DNA from: Chlamydomonas sphaeroides
Lineage: Eukaryota > Chlorophyta > Chlorophyceae > Chlamydomonadales > Chlamydomonadaceae
Length of the DNA: 64,000 nucleotides
Direction: 5' to 3'
Assembly: GCA_001662425.1 (NCBI GenBank)
Contig: BDDC01000052.1
Span: forward strand, 2,699 to 66,698
Part shown: positions 46,091-57,809 of the stretch, one piece after another
Layout of the letters: each line of letters opens with the position of its first letter
Numbering within the stretch: position 1 is the first letter of the stretch
Notes under the pieces: generated by a model
Database searches by the model: none
What the model was told of the DNA's origin: nothing
Seen by the model: only the letters and a program-made list of their open reading frames with translations
Translations under genes and position numbers: made by a program

Positions 46091-48847
46091 ATGAATCCCC
46101 TAACGCAGGTGCGCGCGAGAAGCACACGGCAGTGTGTCGGCACCAGACCTTTCTCAGCAGCTTGTGGTTCCCCCCGCAGATAAAGAACACGCAGAAGGCG
46201 ACCAAGCGGGAGATCGAACAGGGTATTGGTGACACAGGGTCGTGGCACGCACGCTTCAAGCATTCGGCCTACATCTTTGCCGGTGGGCTCGACTATGACC
46301 TGACGGAAGGCGACCTGCTTGCGGTCTTCGCCCAATACGGCGAGGTGGCGGACATGAACCTCATTCGGGACAAGGACACGGGCAAGTCAAAGGGGTTTGC
46401 CTTCGTTGCCTACGAGGACCAGCGAAGCACGGTGGTGGCTGTCGACAACCTGAATGGCGCGAAGGTGGGCACACGGATGGGGCTCCTGGACCGAAGGGGC
46501 GGAGCAGCCCGCGTCGGTGGCGCAACGGAGCCGCCAACCTGGGACGGGCGGTGGTGTGGGAGCAGGGGCTGGCACGGGGGCCTTGGCAGGGGCATGCGGT
46601 GGGTCAAGCCAGGACCCTACCTGTGCCGACGCACCAGGCGGCTCCGCCACCGGCACGCAGCCGGCACCCCTTCACACACGCTCCCCTCTGATTTCGAACG
46701 CAAACAGTAATGGGCATGCTTCTTGCTCCCCAGGTGGCTGGCCGCACCATCCGGGTCGAGCACGTGGACAACTACAAGAAGCGGAAAGCCGAGGTGGGGC
46801 CCGGGACCAACGCCTACGATAGCGCAGCTACAGCCATCGCTTCGCGCGCCAGACGCAGCCGTGCCCACCCACCGCCACACGGCATGCCGATGTGGTCCCA
46901 CGCCGCAGGCCGAGGGCGAGGATCCCAACGCAGTGGGCAACGACGAGGACGAGCCTGGGCCCGGCGACGGCAGGCGTGGCCGTTCGGAGGAGCCGCCGGG
47001 TGCGTTGGCACAGGCACAGCATGCCCCTGCCACGACCCTGTGGTCGCAGCCCATCGGTACCCTCGTGACGCTCGTCCGCCTGCCCCGGCTGTAGGTGGTG
47101 CCGGGCCGCCGAAGCGCGGCCGCAGCCCGCCGCCGGCGGGGCCGGCGGCCCGCGTCCCGGGTGGGCTGGCTGCGGAGCCGTGGGCCGCGGCCGGTTCTAT
47201 CTTTTCGCTGATGGCGGAGGCGCGCCAGATGGAGGAAGCAAAGAAGGTGGGTGGGCCTGGCACCGTGTGAGCATTTCCTGGTGAGGGCACACCAAGAGTA
47301 TCTTGATTGAGGTTGTCGACAAGAGAGACACGTTTTTCAGCAAGGCCATCGGCAGGCCGGTACGGCACCATGAGGATGGCCGTGCACGGAAGGGCCAGCG
47401 CAGCCTTAGCGCAGCCTTAGCGCAGCCTTAGCGCAGCCTTAGCGCAGCCTTAGCGCAGCCTTAGCGCAGCCTTAACGCAGCCTTAGCGCAGCCTTAGCGC
47501 AGCCTTAGCGCAGCCTTAGCGCAGCCTTAGCGCAGCCTTAGCGNNNNNNNNNNNNNNNNNNNNNNNNNNNNNNNNNNNNNNNNNNNNNNNNNNNNNNNNN
47601 NNNNNNNNNNNNNNNNNNNNNNNNNNNNNNNNNNNNNNNNNNNNNNNNNNNNNNNNNNNNNNNNNNNNNNNNNNNNNNNNNNNNNNNNNNNNNNNNNNNN
47701 NNNNNNNNNNNNNNNNNNNNNNNNNNNNNNNNNNNNNNNNNNNNNNNNNNNNNNNNNNNNNNNNNNNNNNNNNNNNNNNNNNNNNNNNNNNNNNNNNNNN
47801 NNNNNNNNNNNNNNNNNNNNNNNNNNNNNNNNNNNNNNNNNNNNNNNNNNNNNNNNNNNNNNNNNNNNNNNNNNNNNNNNNNNNNNNNNNNNNNNNNNNN
47901 NNNNNNNNNNNNNNNNNNNNNNNNNNNNNNNNNNNNNNNNNNNNNNNNNNNNNNNNNNNNNNNNNNNNNNNNNNNNNNNNNNNNNNNNNNNNNNNNNNNN
48001 NNNNNNNNNNNNNNNNNNNNNNNNNNNNNNNNNNNNCGTGCTGGGGATGTCGTGTGTACCTGTTCGTCACCCGCTACGCCGTGCGGTGTTCCCGCAGGCG
48101 TCGCGCAAGGAGGGTGGGCGCGGGGGGGAGGAGGCCGGCGGCAGCGGCCGGGACCGGGACCGGGAGGGCAGCAAGGAGCGCAAGCACAAGGACCGCAAGC
48201 ACAAGGACAAGGACCGCAGCCGCGAGCGGGACCTGGCGCCGGAGAGGGGCAGGGAACCCGGCCCGCCCGCCGGGCCCTCCTCCTACGGCCCGCCGCGGCC
48301 ACCTGGACCGCCTGGGCCGCCCAGCAACCGGGACAGGGCCCGGGAGCCGTACCCGGACCGGGACGCGGACCGCGGGCGGGACCGCAGCGCCTCCGCTGGG
48401 CCCTCTGGCGGCGCCGGCTACGGGCCGCCGCGGCCGCCAGGAGCTGGCCCCGCCGTCGGCCCTCCTAGGCCGCCTGGCGGCGGCGGCGCCGGCGGCGGGG
48501 TGTCGGTGGGGCCGCCGCGGCCACCGCCGCGCGGCGGCGGCGAGGCGGACCCTCGTGACGGCGGTGGGCCGAGCGGCGAGCGAGGCGGACGCGACGGCAG
48601 GGACCGGAGAGACGACTTCCGGCGGGAGGAGCGGACCGGCGGCGGTCCCGACGAGCGGCGGCGGGACGGGCGATCGCCGGAGCGGAGGGATGGCGGACGG
48701 GACAGTGATCGGGATCGGGACCGCGACGCGGACCGGCACCGGGAGCGGAGGCAGGAGCGCAGCCGGAGCCGCAGCCGAGAACGGGAGCGGGAGCGGCCGC
48801 GGGGTTCAGACAGAGACCGCGGGGTGGACCGGAACCGGGAGCGGTGA
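46091..48847 (+). CDS. RBMX2: RBMX2/Ist3-type RNA-binding protein of the U2 snRNP-associated RES complex (interrupted by an assembly gap)
   Basis: Exons 46091-46108, 46180-46464, 46734-46793, 46909-46999 and 47095-47246, then 48098-48847 after the gap. The 18-nt first exon (MNPLTQ) and the following IKNTQKATKREIEQGI, SWHARFKHSAYIFAGGLDY and LTEGDLLAVFAQYGE match RBMX2. The RRM continues with DKDTGKSKGFAFVAYEDQRST and VAGRTIRVEHVDNYKK. RNP motifs are YIFAGG (RNP2) and KGFAFVAY (RNP1). RES-complex RBMX2/Snu17 binds the spliceosome with Bud13 and Pml1 to help splice or retain pre-mRNA. The C-terminal exon is 250 codons of Arg/Asp/Glu/Lys/Pro/Gly-rich sequence ending DRNRER. Exons on either side of the gap are both phase 0, so the join is possible, but extra exon(s) may be hidden in the Ns. 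Confidence 0.9.
47397..47543. repeat. 11-bp minisatellite (AGCGCAGCCTT)n, at least 13 copies, ending at an assembly gap
   Basis: Thirteen nearly perfect tandem copies with a single variant (TTAACG). They run directly into the N stretch inside an intron of the RBMX2 gene. The gap is probably a collapsed or unsequenced continuation of this array. Confidence 0.95.
47544..48036. other. Assembly gap (493 N)
   Basis: Unknown bases. The true length is not known. It may hold more minisatellite and part of the RBMX2 gene. Confidence 0.99.
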
Positions 48848-48935
48848 CGCTTGGAAGCTGCAGGCCGCAGGTGCATGCATGGTGTTCGCGCTCATGCGGG
48901 CAGGCACCAGGCGGATGCGTGCTACACCGAGTCGC

Positions 48936-48940
48936 TGTAA
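48936..48940 (+). terminator. TGTAA polyadenylation signal of RBMX2
   Basis: TGTAA 89 nt after the RBMX2 stop codon and before the convergent GEX1 stop. Confidence 0.6.
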
Positions 48941-49058
48941 CACGGCATCAATGGCTGCTCACTGCCCAGCGCCCCTGAACCGCGTGCAACCGCAACCCAG
49001 CCTCTTCCATCAGGCCGTACTGCTCTTGGCCTCCCATTGGGAGCTGCAATCTGGCGTC

Positions 49059-52000
49059 CTAACCGGGTTGCGGTCGGGGGCTCACGGTGCCGAGCCGCTG
49101 CCGCCCCGTCGAGCCCTCGCGGCGGGCTGCTCCTCCGTCGCTGTCGCGGCCACTGGGGAGCATTTCGGGCCGGGGTTGTAGAGCGTTAGCGCGTGCGTGC
49201 GCCGTGAGGAAGCCGTCAGGCAGCACTGTCAGTGGCGAGGCGCCACGCGGCTCACCCTCGCGCTTGCGCTTGGCGCTGCCGTCGTTGCGCCCCTCGGTCG
49301 CCGGCAGCGCACCGCCCGGCGCCTGAGCCCCAGCGGCCTCCGCCGACTGCAGGGGCCGCCGCAGCAAGCCACCGTCCGCGGCCTGCGCTGTGGACGTATC
49401 CGACGCGGGCCGGCCACGGGCCGTTGCGCGAGACAGCGGCGGCGTGGCCGGCGGCGCCAGCGGCGAGGCGGCGCCGCAGCAGCTGGCGTCGGCTGCTCCC
49501 TCGCCGGCACCCTGCGCCGCTGCCGGCGGCGCCACGGCCGCCTGCTGCGCCGCCGCCGGCGCGGGCAGCAGCGCCAGCGGCCCGCATCCCGCAGCCCTTC
49601 CCTGCCCTCCACCACCACCATCCCCGCGCTGCCCACCGCCGCTCCCGGGCTGCCGCCTCCCCCTCACCGCCGCAGCGCCCTTCCCCGCCAGCACCTCGCC
49701 ATGCCCGCCCATGTCCCTGCCGCCGCCGGCCTCCTCGGCACCAAACACGGCACACGGCGTTGTGCCGTCGTATGCAGCCGCCCCGGGCCCCATCATATGC
49801 AGCATGAGCGCCCGCTGCTGCGCCGCGATGAGGGCCTGCTGGCGCGCCACCGCCTCCAGCTGGCACGCCAGCTCCGCCAGCACTCGCCGGTCCTGGTCGC
49901 ACCGCCGCCGTGCCGCCGCCGCGCGGCGCAGCAGCGCCGCCGCCGCGAGGCAGGCCGCCAGCAGCCGCAGCGCCCAGCGGGCCTGCGCGGCGCCGTCGAG
50001 CAGGGAGCCCAGCGGGCCGAACGCCTGCGAACCGAGCCGTGGGGTGAGGGGTTTGTCGAACATACAGGACTTTGGCAGGTGGTACGGCGGCCCCTGGCGT
50101 CCTAGCGGCCAAGGGCCATCCCATTTTATTGTAGAACCAGCATGGAAGGGCCGTCCCCTGTCAGTGGCGGATGAAGGAGCATGGCAGTCATGGGGCCGCC
50201 CGCGCCCGACCCACCGCGGCCTCGTCCAGCAGCGGCGCCCAGGCGGCCATGCGCTGCCGCAGCAGCCGCTCGACAAGCGCCGTGGCGCCCACGCCCGCCA
50301 GCAGCGGCAGCCGCAGCGGCGCCAGGCCGCTGGGTGAGGTGAGCAGCCCCACGGTGGAGGCGGACACGCCGTAGAAGGCCACGTCCTGCGGCGGTAAATG
50401 TGTCACCATGCTGTGCCCTTGGTGCGCCCTCCCTGTGGCCGCGCCCGCCAAGCTGCCAGCCACACCCCGTGTCCCACAGGCTCTCGACTCCAATCCGCGC
50501 CCCCGCCACGCACCTTGAGCGTCCAGTGGTTGCCCAGCACCCGGCGCAGCAGGGAGCTGGTGTGCCGCTGCGCCACCTGCGCCGGCAGACGGCAGCAGCA
50601 GCGCGGCAGCAGGTCAGAGCTTGCTCATGGATGCGGCCAGCCCGCACACCCGCCATCAAGCCAGCTGCCTAGCCAGCCCAGGCTCCTCAGCCTTATTGAT
50701 GGGCTGGATCACACGCTGCCGAAACCAAACCCACCAGACCCGGCCCCGGCCCACCAGCACGCTCTCCACGGCGCCCTGCAGCTGGCCGCTGTGCGCCAGC
50801 AGCTGCCGGGAGCTGTCCGCCAACGCCGCCTGCAGCGCCTCGTACGCCGCCTGCCGCTCCGCCAGCGCCTCGGACCGCGCCAGCACCGCCCGCCACTGCG
50901 CTTCCGCGGCGCTGGCGCGCTCCGCCGCGGCCGCCTCCAGCACGGACAACTGCGAGCCGAAGCGCTGCTGCCGCGCCGACAGCTCCTCCTGCAGGCGGCA
51001 GGGGCCCCAGGGTTGTGGTCCTGGGCGCACGCTGGCAGCTCCCGGCTGTTGACTGCCTGGGCTACCTTCCAAGGCCTTCGGCGCTGGGCGCCCCTCGGCA
51101 CCGTCCATCCACTGATGACGCATGCAGCCGCTCATCGCTTATCGCATCAGAGCACATGTGCAGCCCACACACCTCCATGGCCAGCGTGCGGTTGACCTGG
51201 CCCTCCAGCGCCAGCGCGCGGCCCTGGATGGAGCCCAGCGCCGCCAGGCCCTGCGCCAGGCCCTCGGCGAGGCCGCTGCTCTGCTGCTGCAGCTGCGGGG
51301 CGACCGCCAGGGCGCCGGCGCGGCACGGCGCAAGTTCAAAAGGCGCGCGTGGGCCGCAGCCGCTTGGCAGGGGCCCCCGTCGGAGCCGAGGCCGGACCTC
51401 AAACACAACGAAAGCCAGCGCCGTAGCGCAAGTGCTGGGGGCCCACCCGGCCTCCTAGGACAACCGCACCAGCGCCGCCGCAGGCCTGGCCCGCTGCACC
51501 TGGCCCAGCGCCAGTAGCAGCCAACGGACCCCCTCAACATGGCTGGATAACGCGCCGTTACGCGCTCAGGTATGCCGCACAGCCGCACTCCTGTCTTCGG
51601 CCTTGTGGCCGGCCTGCCGTCACCTTTCATCCCAGACTACGCAGGAGATATCGATGAATTCACGTCTTCGCAGGTTACAGATATTCCTTCTTTGACTTCG
51701 TTCTAGCTAATCATAAACCTGGCCCAGGCGCCAGGACCGCCTCCAGCGGCACCAGCGCCGTGGACCCCACGCCGCACCTGGCCCAGCGCCTCCCCCAGCG
51801 CACGGCTGTCGTCCATGTGGGTCGCCAGGCTGTGGCCCAGGCCGCGCAGGAGGCCCTCCGCTGCGCCCGCGCCCGCGGCCAGCTTGGTGAGCAGCTGCGG
51901 GCCAGGCGGCGGCGGCGGGGGGGGGACGGAGGGATGGAGGGAAGGGACGGCGTGGGAGTTGGTAAGCAGCTCTGTGGGCAGCGGCAAGCGGCACGGGTGT

Positions 52001-53569
52001 GGCAGGGCAAGCGGGCAGGCGGTCGGCGACAGGCCTGCCCCGCCGCACCTGCGCCGTGTGGCGCTCAAAGTTCTTGTTGGCGACGTACAGGCACAAGCTG
52101 CGGGGTGGGCGAGGGCGTGGATGGGCGGATGGGCGGGTGAGCGGGTGAGCGGGTTGGAGGCGGGAAAGATGCGTCACGGCTCCTCAAGCTCCCCGCGTTC
52201 CCCACGCTGCCCACGTCCTCAACCCGCCCTGCCCCCCTCGGCCCACCTGTGGATGTTGGCGAAGAACTGCGGGCGGCGGCATGGAGACGTGGGAACAAGA
52301 CATGTCAACAAGGGGCCTGCGCCTTGCACAAGATTCCCGGGGTGGCAGCTAGGGAGCCTTTTACCCAATGCGGCTGTTGCGACGTGTACAGCCATTCCCT
52401 TCCCCCTCCACCCTCCCCCCTTTCCCCCCACCTGGTTGTAGCTGGTGAAGGCCCTGTCGTCTAGGCCCTGCGAGCACTCGCGGTGGCTCATGCGGGGGCT
52501 GCAGCGGTAGCCCGCGTGGCCGTTGCCCGTGAGGAAGCACAGGTTCATGGCGTGAGCCAGCTGGGGTGGGCGGAGGGGCGCGGGGCGGGCAGTGTGGGAT
52601 GCGGCCGGCAAAGGGGTGGGTGCAGTGGGAGGAGCGGGCCGGGGGCCCGGGGCATGCGTGGGCTTGTCCTGCAGCGGCGCCGCGATGGCGCCACGGCAGA
52701 TACCGCACGGGCCTGGCCGCACCTTGTACTTTTGCTCCGTGGTCAGGGTCTTGCATTCGCGGTTGACCTGCGGCGCATAACACGAGCGGTCCAGTGCGCT
52801 GAGCCGGGCGCCGATGCGTAATCGGCAGGCAAGCCTGCGGGGGCTTGATGTGGGAATCCAGGCCGGGGCTGACGCACGAGATCGCATGAGGCTGGGCCAG
52901 CGGAAGGCCTGCAGCCGCGCCAGGGGCTGGGCCCAGCCGCGCAGCTTCCCACACCTGGAGGAGTGCCTGGGAGTAGCAGTCCTGGCTGAACAGCGTCTGC
53001 AGGAAGCTCTCAGACTCGGCCAGCTTGCTGAGCTTGTCGTGTGCGTCTGCGGGGCATGGCGCAGGGTGCCGGGAAGGAGGCCGCGCTGGAGTTGGTGGGC
53101 GCGGGTGGAACGCCACGGCGCTGCCTCGGTTATGTACCCGTTCGTGCAGCCGTCACGAGGTGCAGCTAGCAACCAAGTAGGACAAGAGGTCATGGCCCTG
53201 CCGAGCTGGCACCGGCCTGCACCGGCGCCGGCGACATGACCGGGATGTCGCCCAGGTTGGCCGTGCTTTGCTGTGTTCCGCCGATGGCCACCCCTGTCAC
53301 TGCTTTGCTACCTTCCGATGCCACCTGAAGCTGCTGGCCACGGTGGCAAGCCAAGGGCCGTAGGAGACGAGGGGACGCCATGCCCCATCGACGGCCGCGC
53401 GACTGCCGAGAACACACGGCTCACCCTTGACCTGCAGCGCTACGTCCGACGGCATCTCATGGAACACCACAAGCTCCTCGGCGCCCGTCGTCGATGCTAA
53501 GACGAGCGCGAAGGCGAGCGCGACCCATGGGAGAGTTCCGGCGAGAGTGGCATTTTCTCGTGCCGACAT
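49059..53569 (-). CDS. GEX1: GEX1/KAR5/Brambleberry-family nuclear fusion (karyogamy) protein
   Basis: Twelve exons give 716 residues in frame: 53569-53425, 53046-52955, 52767-52723, 52560-52432, 52266-52247, 52097-52049, 51894-51778, 51292-51173, 50988-50755, 50576-50514, 50385-50215 and 50024-49059. A signal peptide (LPWVALAFALVLASTTGA) leads into the family's cysteine-rich domain (about 50-160), with FSQDCYSQALLQ, NRECKTLTTEQ, LAHAMNLCFLTGNGHAGY, MSHRECSQGLDDRAFTSYNQ and SLCLYVANKNFE. A long coiled-coil region follows (about 165-340). Two hydrophobic segments (PLRLPLLAGVGATALVE and WALRLLAACLAAAALL) give the C-terminal membrane anchor. This is the architecture of KAR5/GEX1/Brambleberry proteins of the nuclear envelope, needed for fusion of gamete nuclei. 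In Chlamydomonas GEX1 is expressed in gametes and zygotes. Exon 5 is only 20 nt. The gene is divergent from the Y3IP1-like gene, with 209 nt between the ATGs. Confidence 0.87.
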
Positions 53570-53778
53570 TACGGGCTACTGATGTATAGTGTGTAGGTGT
53601 ATAATTGCTTTACAACAGCCTCTCCGGTGGCGTCGCCAAAATTTGGGTCGTGCATGGGGTTTGCGGGGGTTTGTCAGCACGCGCGTTAAGGAACACATTT
53701 GACGTAGCTAGCATTACGCCCTGCCAAGCGGCATAACTTTCGAGCACGCGGTGCCGCATATAGTCAGACCTCGCACGG
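53570..53778. promoter_or_regulatory. 209-nt bidirectional promoter between GEX1 and the Y3IP1-like gene
   Basis: The whole space between the two start codons is 209 nt. An AT-rich core (near 53580-53615, with TGTATAATTGC) stands out in an otherwise GC-rich neighbourhood. 5' UTRs of both genes must also fit here. Confidence 0.55.
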
Positions 53779-56201
53779 ATGAGCGCGACTATGCGCGCGC
53801 TAGGCGCCCGCCCCTGCGGGCTAGGCAGGAGCTCGCTTGCACCACTGCGTCAACGGCCGTTCACTGGCGCGCGGAGGCCCCTTCCCCGCGCTCGGTAGGA
53901 GCTTGCAGACGCGCACAGTTGGGTTGACGAGGATCGGCGTCGCGATGGCGCTGACGATACTACATATGCAGGGCCACGAGCGAGGAGGTGGACCTGGAGG
54001 TGCAGGTCGAGCAGTTCATGAAGCGGCAGGCGGAGATTGAGAGTGGAGGTGCGCCAGCTGCTGTGCTGTGTCGGCAGCGGGCACATCGGGTATAATGGCA
54101 AATAACCCGGGTGTCCCGGCCTGTGACGCAGCGGCGTTCGTGCGTGCCAAGGGTGTCGACAAGGTCATCGGCGGGGACATGGTCAGCGACGAGGTGCGTG
54201 CTTCCCTTGGGCTTCAATGGACAGCCAGGTGGCGGCGGCAGCTTGTACCTAACGCATATACGTAGGGCTTGGCCTCGGCGGTGCAGCGCACAACCGGCGC
54301 ACAGCGCCTGAGCTGCACCGTCTGTCCGGCAGCGCACCCCGACCCCTGTCCCTGCAAACCCCATGCCGCCTCCCAGATGGCACAAAAGTACTGCTCCGAC
54401 ATCTTCGACGTCCTGAAGACGCTGAAGCGCACCCGCGACATGTCGTTCAATGAGATCAAGCTCATTGTGTCGATTGAGGATCCCCGCGCCCGCGAGATGC
54501 GCGCGGCAGACATCGAGGTGGGGAGATAGTGATGCGGGCCCTGGGGTCCGGGCTTGGCCTGGATAAGGTCGTGCCTCAGCGGGGGCACTGTCAGGGTATC
54601 CACCAATCGAGCGCACCAGCCGCCGCCCGTGGCCCTGGGCAACGGAAAGCACGCTGCGGCGGCATAGCGGCGGCTTGCAGCGGCTAAACGGCTAGCAGCT
54701 GGCGGCGGCGGCGGCCTGCAGCCTGGCGGGCGGCACGCGGCAGTGACGCATGGACACACCACGGGCGCGCAGCAGCCCTCGGGCTCAACACCATGTCAGC
54801 GGGCCTGGCGCCGCGCCGTCGCCGGCGTAAGCCTGACGCGTACGGCGTACGGAGCTGGCGCCGCAGCCCGGCCCTGCCAGCCGGGGCCGACGCGTCACCT
54901 ACAGTCGCAGCCGTCACACCGGCTGTCACATCAGCCGCCACCCTGGAGCCCGGCGCAGCGGCCCGCGCCGCGCGGTAGATGGCAGCGCGCCTGCCGCCCA
55001 AGGCAGCTGGCAGGCACAGGCCGCAGCAAGTGCAGCGCTCCATGTCCCATGCCCCATGGCATCTGGGCATCGGGCGCTGCCCCAGCGTGCCCCGCGCTGC
55101 GTGCGCCCCTGGACCATGGCCACTAGCTGCTGTCCGCCCCCGGTAATATCACCGGCATCAGCCGCCCGTATGCGGCCCCAACAACATCGTGTGCAGCTGT
55201 ACTCGTGAACACAAAATGCGCACGGGCCGCCAATCCGCACAGGACGAGCGCGGCGTGTCGCGCGACGAGATGGCGGCGGCGCTGGTGGACATTGGCGAGG
55301 GGCGCATCCCCAACGACCGGATAGCGCTCAAGTGCCTGCACGACGAGATGATGGGCTGGCCCTTCCTGGAGGTACGGGCCTGGCAGCTGCTGGGTGTGTA
55401 GTGAGAATAGAGCAGCTGCCCGGGGTTTGATGCCGGATGCCTGATGTCTGGTGTCCCGGCACCTTACCTCGCCGCGCAGGTTGGCGGTGACGTGGCCGCG
55501 AAGCAGGCGGTCGCTGCTGCCAACGCGACTCAGGCTGCTGCGTCGCCTAAAGCGGCGGCCAAGCCCAGCGCCTCCGACTATGCGGCGCTCATGGGAGGTG
55601 GGTGGGACGCAAGTGTTTGTAGCATCAACCTGTAAACTGGTCAACTTTGAATGATGCCGTCTGTTTACGTCATGGGTCTATGGGTCTGTCCTAGATGTCA
55701 ATGTGGGGCCTGGTAGGAGAGCCGAGCGGCTTACGATTACAGGGCAGGCGCCAAGCGTGTGGAGTACGCCGTAGCGCTGTTAGGACGCCGCACCAGCTGA
55801 CCCAAATCACGGGAGCTGCCATTGGTCCTTAAGACAATGTGATGCCATCAGAAGATCAATGGACTTGTTTTATATTGTATGTACATGTATCCCCCGCGGC
55901 CATGCGTTCCCCCAACCGCACGCCCTCTGCACGCACCGCTCCCTCCACATTTAACCTCACGCGCCGCGCCGCGCCGCCTCCGCTGCCCTTGCCGTGCCGT
56001 ACGGCATTCTGCTGTACAGGCAACACGGTGGTCAAGCCGTACGTCATGGGCGACAACCTGCGTGAGGGCGAGAAGCCGCAGAACCTGACGGACATGCTGC
56101 CGGGCTGGGTCGGGTACGGCGTGCTGTACGGCGTGAGCGCCATCCCCGTGATGCTGGTGATCGGCACCATCCTCATCCTCTTCTACAACTCGCTCAAGTA
56201 G
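53779..56201 (+). CDS. Chloroplast thylakoid membrane protein, resembles Ycf3-interacting protein 1 (Y3IP1)
   Basis: Seven exons give 274 residues: 53779-53894, 53972-54048, 54132-54193, 54377-54517, 55243-55371, 55480-55597 and 56020-56201. The N-terminus (MSATMRALGARPCGLGRSS...) is rich in Arg, Ser and Ala with no acidic residues, a chloroplast transit peptide. The mature part has VEQFMKRQAEIESG, VIGGDMVSDE, LKRTRDMSFNEIKL and VSIEDPRAREMR. It goes on with GVSRDEMAAALVDIGEGRIP and DEMMGWPFLE, then an Ala-rich linker. One C-terminal membrane helix follows (VLYGVSAIPVMLVIGTILIL) and then FYNSLK. These blocks and the single anchor fit my memory of plant Y3IP1/CGL59, a photosystem I assembly factor that works with Ycf3. 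The match is from recall and not from a search. Confidence 0.65.
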
Positions 56202-56762
56202 AGCGAGTCAGAAAGAGTGGGAGGGGTGAGAGGAGGTGGTGGTTTTGGGGACGCGTGGACTAGGGTGCGGTGATGCTCGGGGAGACGGAAGATGCGCCGG
56301 GGGTGGTGGGCGCGGTTGGGATTTTGGAGGTGGGTGAGGGTGGTAGGGCGTGGTGCGCGTGCCGGGCCCAGAGGGCGGGAGCGGGGAGAGGCGCGTGCAT
56401 GGCATTGCTGGGGTGGCTGCAGCTCGTCATGGCGCAGGGGTCGTCGTGCCGTGGGGGCCAGTTTTGTGAGTGTGTGCGTTTTGTTGAGTCGAGCGCGTGG
56501 AGGCGCGGAGGCCCTGTGAGCGGTGATGCAGGGGCGCGGGGCTGCGGCGCGTAAGTGGTGGGACCTTCAAGGTCGCGTGCCGTGTACGGAGCGCGTATAT
56601 CTGGCTGTAGGCACATGCGCTGGCGCTGATGCGCGCCCCGGACCCGACCTTGGCGCCCGCCCGTGACGCCCACGGCTCGCCTCGTCAGTCCTGCCGTGCG
56701 CTCCAGTCCAGCCGCCGACGACTTGAAACCCCACAATCGCAGATCCGCACAGCAGCCGCGGA
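56202..56762. other. Region between the Y3IP1-like gene and USB1
   Basis: No exon recognised. It holds the 3' UTR of the first gene and the promoter, and possibly the N-terminal exon, of USB1. Confidence 0.4.
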
Positions 56763-57809
56763 ATGCTGTGCTGCAGCACCACTGCGTGCGGCGAGGCCGC
56801 ACGCTGCATCCCCGCGCCGCCCTGCGCGCCCTGCGCCCGCACCGCGCGCCGCGCTCCGGCACGGCCCTGCGCCTCCTGGCGCTGCAGCGGCGGCGCCACT
56901 CGCTCGCTGCTGGTGTACCTGCCGCTGCCCGAGGGCGAGCTGCGCGGCGTGGAGCGCTCCTTGGCGGCGCTGCGGGGCGCGGGCTTCCCCCGGCTGCAGC
57001 ACATCAGGGGGCGGCCCACACGGTGAGCTGGGCGAGCGGCCACCGGCCAGGCCAGGGGGACCGGGTCGAGAGCAAGGTGGATAGGACGTGGAGCAGGATA
57101 GGACGAGTCGAGAGCAAGGTGGATAGGACGTGAAGCAGGGCCTCAAGGTGCCGCTGCGGAGGCCTGCCACCCTCATCTTGCCCATAGCGCGCCCATGCCT
57201 CTGCTGGCCCTTCCCCCCTCTGCAGGAGGGGCACCTTGATGCCGTGGCGCGGCGAGCTGCACCTGACGCTCAACCGGCCGCTGCGCATCAGCGACGCCCA
57301 GGGCGAGCGGCTGCTGGCCCAGCTGCGGCAGCTGCTGGCGGCCAGGCTGCGGCCGCAGCCGCTGGCGCTGGCGCTGGGGCCCGAGGTCCGCGCCTTTACC
57401 AGGTTGGCAGATCCACGTTGCCGCCGCCGCTGCCGCCGTCACTGTACAAACTCATCCACCCCACCCAACGGTGTGAAATCCCGCTACTCCTCCCCCTCAC
57501 AGCTACGACCGCTCTGATACCTTTCTGGCGGTACTCGTCACGGGCGGCGCCGAGCGGCTGAAGGGCGAACTGCTGCCGGCGGTGGACGAGGCCGTGACGC
57601 GGCTGCCGGGAGGCATGCCGTACAACCAGGACCCGCAGTTCCATGTGTCGTACGGTTGGACGCGAGGTGACCATACGGAGGAGCTCAACAAGGTTGTGCT
57701 GCCGGCGCTAATGGCGCAGGGCGCGGTGCGAGTGGAGGGGCGGCTGAAGGTTTCGCGCGTAGTGGCACGGGTCGGCAGGGCGGAACACGACGTGTGGCGA
57801 GCGCCCTAG
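56763..57809 (+). CDS. USB1: USB1/Mpn1 U6 snRNA 3'-end phosphodiesterase (5' end uncertain)
   Basis: Exon 1 ends at 57022; exons 2 and 3 are 57226-57402 and 57503-57809. The start is uncertain: the frame is open back to 56763, but a shorter exon beginning near 56890 after an AG is also possible. The recognisable part starts RSLLVYLPLPEGELRGVER. It carries the two 2H-phosphoesterase signatures at expected spacing: ELHLTLNR (H-L-T) and FHVSYGW (H-V-S). USB1 trims the 3' end of U6 snRNA and leaves a protective terminal phosphate. The protein ends EHDVWRAP. Intron 1 contains a 33-nt tandem repeat. Confidence 0.85.
57065..57139. repeat. Two 33-nt direct repeats in USB1 intron 1
   Basis: 57065-57097 and 57107-57139 (GTCGAGAGCAAGGTGGATAG...) differ at one position. 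Confidence 0.9.

Noticed and set aside
47397..47543. CRISPR-like array
   Set aside because: Units are 11 bp, directly adjacent and without spacers. This is a eukaryotic minisatellite.
51460..51720. Extra GEX1 exon in the AT-richer part of intron 7
   Set aside because: No frame-compatible acceptor/donor pair gives coiled-coil sequence. Exons 7 and 8 already join in phase 0.
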